From the NCBI GenBank assembly GCA_030681075.1, contig JAUXUE010000092.1, positions 1 to 6,182 on the forward strand: a DNA stretch of 6,182 bases. Reading direction: 5' to 3'. Positions 4,013 through 6,182 of this stretch are shown here, piece after piece (the stretch's first letter is position 1; each line of letters begins with the position of its first letter). The position numbers and the translations under genes were made by a program. This DNA is from Candidatus Amesbacteria bacterium (GTDB taxonomy: Bacteria; Patescibacteriota; Microgenomatia; CAZETR01; Amesbacteraceae). The notes beneath the pieces are model-generated. The model did no database searches and was not told the DNA's origin. It saw only the letters and a program-made list of their open reading frames with translations.

Positions 4013-4612
4013 TTAGAATTTCCCAGTTCCAAAAATCAGAGCTGTGGCTGTGCCATCAACCCCAATTCCCACATAATTCCAGACACTATTTAATTGATTT
4101 TTATCATGGGGTTCGTCCCCTGCATATACCCATTCAATCAAATGCACACCACTCAAGCGGTAACCAAAGCTGGCATTTTCCCCAAGCCTATTAAAGCCCA
4201 ATTTATTAAATCCATCTTCATTGTTTAGAAAATCTTGAAATCCCTTGTGCCCATCCAGATCTTTAATTTTAGTAAAATACACAGCTCTGGACTTGGCATA
4301 ATTGGCCAATTTCTCATCCAAGTTTAAAGCAGAAGATCCATACCTACCTCGGTAATCATTGAGGGCTATCAGTATTTCAGCAGGCGTCCCCATCTGGGCA
4401 TCCTGCCCTACTTTCATTTGCCAAGTGACACTATCTATCTGCTTGGCCACTCCCCAGGGTTCTTTGTCTTCTGGTGGCGCTACAAATACTTTTTTCGGAG
4501 TTGGAGTTGGGCTTGCCACTAGCGGAGCCGGAGGCGGAGTGGGGCTGGGTATTTCTACATTCAATAAAATATTTATTACAAAGAAAACAATCGGTAGCAA
4601 AAATATGTTCAT
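4013..4612 (-). CDS. Secreted CAP-domain (SCP/PR1-like) protein
   Basis: A 199-residue protein with a hydrophobic N-terminal signal or anchor (residues 1-18), a proline/threonine-rich linker (22-40), a short spacer and a CAP domain from about 77. CAP features: LNDYRGRYGSSALNLDEKL (84-102), His122 in GHKGF, Glu145 in LGENA, an EW pair at 160-161, and His169 followed by NSVWNYVGIGV (175-185). Together the two His and the Glu make up the usual CAP cavity. Bacterial CAP proteins are extracytoplasmic and mostly uncharacterised; the linker suggests display at the cell surface. The ATG lies only 3 nt after the 3' end of tRNA-Ser(TGA), so there is no room for a ribosome-binding site outside the tRNA. 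It ends facing the TrmH-like gene across the palindromic element. Confidence 0.86.
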   Translation of the reverse strand: MNIFLLPIVFFVINILLNVEIPSPTPPPAPLVASPTPTPKKVFVAPPEDKEPWGVAKQIDSVTWQMKVGQDAQMGTPAEILIALNDYRGRYGSSALNLDEKLANYAKSRAVYFTKIKDLDGHKGFQDFLNNEDGFNKLGFNRLGENASFGYRLSGVHLIEWVYAGDEPHDKNQLNSVWNYVGIGVDGTATALIFGTGKF

Positions 4613-4615
4613 GTG

Positions 4616-4702
4616 CGGAGAGGGTGAGATTCGAACTCACGAGGAGCTTTCGCCCCTAGAAGTTTTCAAGACTTCCGCCATAGGCCTCTAGGCGACCTCT
4701 CC
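4616..4702 (-). tRNA. tRNA-Ser(TGA)
   Basis: An 87-nt class II cloverleaf: acceptor GGAGAGG/CCTCTCC, D-stem GCC/GGC, anticodon stem GAAGT/ACTTC around CTTGAAA (anticodon TGA, reads UCA and other UCN), a long variable arm with GGGG-CGAAAG-CTCC pairing, T-stem GTGAG/CTCAC with TTCGAAT, discriminator G. CCA is not encoded; the bases after the discriminator are CAC followed at once by the ATG of the CAP-domain gene. Confidence 0.96.
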
Positions 4703-4712
4703 GAGCTCACTT

Positions 4713-4741
4713 ATTATAGCTGATGCCGTGTTTCTTATCCA
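4713..4741 (-). promoter_or_regulatory. Promoter of tRNA-Ser(TGA) and the CAP gene
   Basis: On the minus strand TGGATA (4741-4736, 4 of 6 to TTGACA), a 17-nt spacer and a perfect TATAAT (4718-4713) lie 10 nt before the tRNA. This is the best two-box promoter in the window. No separate promoter is possible between the tRNA and the CAP gene except inside the tRNA, so both probably depend on it. Confidence 0.62.
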
Positions 4742-4750
4742 TGGTAGAAT
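4742..4750 (+). promoter_or_regulatory. Extended -10 promoter of the HAD-like gene
   Basis: TG-G-TAGAAT is an extended -10 (5 of 6), followed by 7 nt and the ATG at 4758. The predicted transcription start falls on or beside the A of ATG, implying a leaderless mRNA. It overlaps the -35 region of the opposing tRNA promoter. Confidence 0.4.
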
Positions 4751-4757
4751 TAAGTTT

Positions 4758-5141
4758 ATGAAAACAATTTTAGTTGATGCGGTTGGCACATTCGTGTCAG
4801 AAGAAGGAATCATTTATAAACCCCTACGAGATCTGTTAGATGAATATACAAACAGAAAGATAATTCTAACTGGTGCAGATTATGAATCTGACAATAAATA
4901 CAGTCTAAACGACATGCCCTACGAGGTTTTTACATTAAAACATAATCCTGAAAAAACTGACCCAAAATATTTTGAAACGATGCTTGAACATTTCGGTCTG
5001 AGCAAAGATGAAGTTATTTATTTTGAACACAATCCAGAAGCAGTAAAAAGTGCCGAATCTGTTGGTATTAAATCATACCTCTATGATCCAGAGAAGAAAG
5101 ATTTGGAAGTATTAAAGAAATTTCTGGATGAGAATCTTTAA
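4758..5141 (+). CDS. HAD-superfamily-like protein with degenerate motif I
   Basis: A 127-residue protein starting MKTILVDAVGTFV. HAD features in order: the nucleophile Asp7 in VDAVGT, where the usual second (acid/base) Asp is Val9; IILTGA at 35-40 (motif II Thr38); KHNPEKTDPKYFE (motif III Lys, K66); and VIYFEHNPEAVKSAESVGI at 86-104 in place of the acidic motif IV. The small size leaves no cap domain beyond a short insert. Loss of the second Asp and the EHN variant of motif IV argue against ordinary phosphatase activity; a phosphotransfer-only or binding role is possible. I recall similar VDA-type HAD proteins in Patescibacteria. An in-frame GTG 30 nt upstream would add MFLIHGRIKF, which does not suit the family, so the ATG at 4758 is preferred. 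Its last 30 nt overlap the opposing dihydrouridine synthase gene. Confidence 0.78.
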   Translation: MKTILVDAVGTFVSEEGIIYKPLRDLLDEYTNRKIILTGADYESDNKYSLNDMPYEVFTLKHNPEKTDPKYFETMLEHFGLSKDEVIYFEHNPEAVKSAESVGIKSYLYDPEKKDLEVLKKFLDENL

Positions 5142-6095
5142 CACTTCTATAGACTTAGCTTCCATTAATTTAGCCCGGAGTTCAGATGCCCCATCAAAAT
5201 CTCTCACATAAATCTTGAAATATTTTTTGAGGACCGAAAAATTCTTTTTATCTCCCCAGGTCTCCTGCCACAATTCCAAATGCCTTTTTAATAAATTAAT
5301 TTTTTCTTCTTTTGTAGATGTATGATCCGAAAAACACCATGGATTTTCAAAGACACCACGGCCTATCATTACCCCATCAGCTCCTGTTTCCTGCGCCCTG
5401 TGTCCTGCGTCCTGTTTATTCTTCACGTCACCATTACCGATTATTATGGTGTCACCTTTCATTTTTACTACCTTGGCAATCTCATCCCAATGCGCTGGAA
5501 CCGCTGACATTTCTTTTACTGTCCGTCCGTGGACTGTCAGGGCATCGAGCTTTTGGGTCAACAAAAACCCAATCCAATCTTCCGTCTGAATTTCTTTTAT
5601 CCCAATTCTCGTTTTGACACTGACTGGCGATTTTGTACCTCGTCTGACTGCATCTATTATTTCAGAAGCCAGAGTGTGGTTTTTGATGAGGGCTGCACAA
5701 GCACCAATCTTGAGCTCAGGACGCTGGGGACAACCCATATTGATATCAATTCCGGAAAATCCCATATCTGAAATTATCTGGGCTGACTTATAAAAGCTTT
5801 CAGGATTAGTCCCCCAGATTTGGGCTACTGTCGGGATTTTGGTTTTTGATAAAAGTAATCGATAGAGTGCTGGGTTATTTAATAACTCCCCCTTACGTCC
5901 CCCTCTTAAATTAAGAGGGGGATCAGAGGGGGCGTTATGTAATATCGCCTCGACATTGGTAAATTCGGTAAAAAAGACATCGGGTGGAGCTATTTCTTCA
6001 ATTACTTGCCGGAAAACCACATCAGTCACATCCTCCATGGGAGCCAATGCCAAAAATGGTTTTTTCTTTTTTGCTAGTTTTTGCCAAAAAGTCAT
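5112..6095 (-). CDS. tRNA-dihydrouridine synthase (Dus family)
   Basis: A 327-residue FMN-dependent enzyme that reduces uridine to dihydrouridine in tRNA, likely in the D-loop. Motifs: LALAPMEDVTDVVFR (15-29, start of the TIM barrel), FTEF (42-45), QIWGTNP (92-98), GIDINMGCP (115-123, catalytic Cys122), VSVKTRIGI (158-166, Lys161), VHGRTVKEMSAVPAHWDEI (188-206), IIGNGDV (218-224) and GVMIGRGVFENPW (241-253) for FMN phosphate binding. The C-terminal helical domain follows. Residues 53-72 are encoded by a palindromic repeat and look like an insertion; residues 227-238 are encoded by a 7-nt tandem tract but keep family length. The catalytic set is complete, so it is probably active. The start overlaps the preceding gene by ATGA; the 3' end overlaps the HAD-like gene by 30 bp. 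Confidence 0.92.
   Translation of the reverse strand: MTFWQKLAKKKKPFLALAPMEDVTDVVFRQVIEEIAPPDVFFTEFTNVEAILHNAPSDPPLNLRGGRKGELLNNPALYRLLLSKTKIPTVAQIWGTNPESFYKSAQIISDMGFSGIDINMGCPQRPELKIGACAALIKNHTLASEIIDAVRRGTKSPVSVKTRIGIKEIQTEDWIGFLLTQKLDALTVHGRTVKEMSAVPAHWDEIAKVVKMKGDTIIIGNGDVKNKQDAGHRAQETGADGVMIGRGVFENPWCFSDHTSTKEEKINLLKRHLELWQETWGDKKNFSVLKKYFKIYVRDFDGASELRAKLMEAKSIEVLKILIQKFL
5382..5416. repeat. Heptanucleotide tandem tract C (TCCTGNN, coding)
   Basis: CCTG recurs at 5383, 5390, 5397, 5404 and 5411, exactly every 7 nt for five units, with the last two bases of each unit variable (TT, CG, TG, CG, TT). It is read on the minus strand inside the dihydrouridine synthase as KQDAGHRAQETG, between the GNGD loop and the GRG phosphate-binding loop. 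The unit core matches tract A at 281-315. Confidence 0.7.
5882..5938. repeat. Dispersed palindromic element, copy 3 (57 nt, in frame in the Dus gene)
   Basis: Ends 5882-5893 and 5927-5938 pair at 11 of 12 positions, and the core 5898-5909 pairs perfectly with 5911-5922 around one base. It is exactly 19 codons' worth, read on the minus strand as roughly NAPSDPPLNLRGGRKGELL (residues 53-72). It lies between FTEF and the QIWG strand, where other Dus proteins have a short loop. The frame used avoids the stop triplets within the palindrome. Confidence 0.8.
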
Positions 6096-6182
6096 TTTTT
6101 AGATTTCTTTCCGTCTCTGATTGCGTCCGCCCAATATACCAAAGCTACCATCAATAGCAAAATTGCCCCAAAAAGATAAAAA
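6092..6182 (-). CDS. Small membrane protein, C-terminal end only
   Basis: The last 29 codons of a gene entering from the right edge: a hydrophobic helix (FYLFGAILLLMVALVYWADA) followed by the basic tail IRDGKKSKK. The TGA stop overlaps the ATG of the dihydrouridine synthase (ATGA), suggesting translational coupling and that the two belong to one operon. The positive tail suggests the C-terminus faces the cytoplasm. Too little is visible to name it. Confidence 0.6.
   Translation of the reverse strand, partial: FYLFGAILLLMVALVYWADAIRDGKKSKK

Noticed and set aside
4359..4691. Plus-strand frames of 110 and 61 codons across the CAP gene and tRNA-Ser(TGA)
   Set aside because: They are antisense to a clear CAP domain and a tRNA, with no recognisable motif.
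4728..4757. GTG at 4728 as the start of the HAD-like gene
   Set aside because: The added residues are not HAD-like, and the span contains the extended -10 element and the opposing tRNA promoter.
5318..5771. Plus-strand frames of 99, 61 and 80 codons inside the Dus gene
   Set aside because: They are antisense shadows of a gene with complete catalytic motifs.
1334..5938. The three palindromes as a CRISPR array or ordinary intrinsic terminators
   Set aside because: The copies are kilobases apart with no spacers, lack T-runs, and two lie inside coding sequence.

Overview
The window looks like a chromosomal segment of a Candidate Phyla Radiation (Patescibacteria) bacterium, probably near Microgenomates. 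This is inferred from gene content, not from a marker-gene search. The evidence is a DUF4012-type N-terminus, a two-helix membrane protein and a degenerate HAD protein of types I associate with these genomes, an S4-less TlyA-like methyltransferase, tRNAs mostly without an encoded CCA, tight gene packing with ATGA overlaps, and few Shine-Dalgarno sites.

Layout. (1) 1-1593, minus: a polytopic GT-C-like glycosyltransferase gene, broken by two single-base frameshifts in short homopolymers, overlaps by ATGA the start of a DUF4012-type protein that runs off the left edge. (2) 1600-3251, minus: in transcription order tRNA-Ser(ACT), a two-helix membrane protein, tRNA-Arg(GCG), tRNA-Ser(CGA), tRNA-Arg(CCG), a TlyA/FtsJ-like methyltransferase, tRNA-Ser(GGA) and a hairpin terminator. 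(3) 3252-3963, plus: a 44-bp divergent tRNA promoter region, tRNA-Ser(GCT) and a TrmH/SpoU RNA 2'-O-methyltransferase. (4) 4013-4702, minus: tRNA-Ser(TGA), then a secreted CAP-domain protein starting 3 nt after the tRNA. (5) 4758-5141, plus: a HAD-like protein. (6) 5112-6182, minus: a tRNA-dihydrouridine synthase overlapping the HAD gene tail to tail, preceded by the C-terminus of a small membrane protein with an ATGA overlap.

The shared theme is translation: seven tRNAs (five Ser, two Arg) and three RNA-modifying enzymes (TlyA-like, TrmH-like, Dus). The Ser set covers every serine codon box and includes an odd extra gene with anticodon ACT.

The most notable signal is a dispersed palindromic element of 57-60 nt in three copies. 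Two are 57 nt, inserted in frame inside the glycosyltransferase and the dihydrouridine synthase, where each is read as about 19 extra residues. The third fills the gap between two convergent genes and supplies the stop codon of the TrmH-like gene. Separately, three 7-nt-period tracts lie inside coding regions. Together these suggest small repeats that spread through, and are tolerated by, protein-coding genes.
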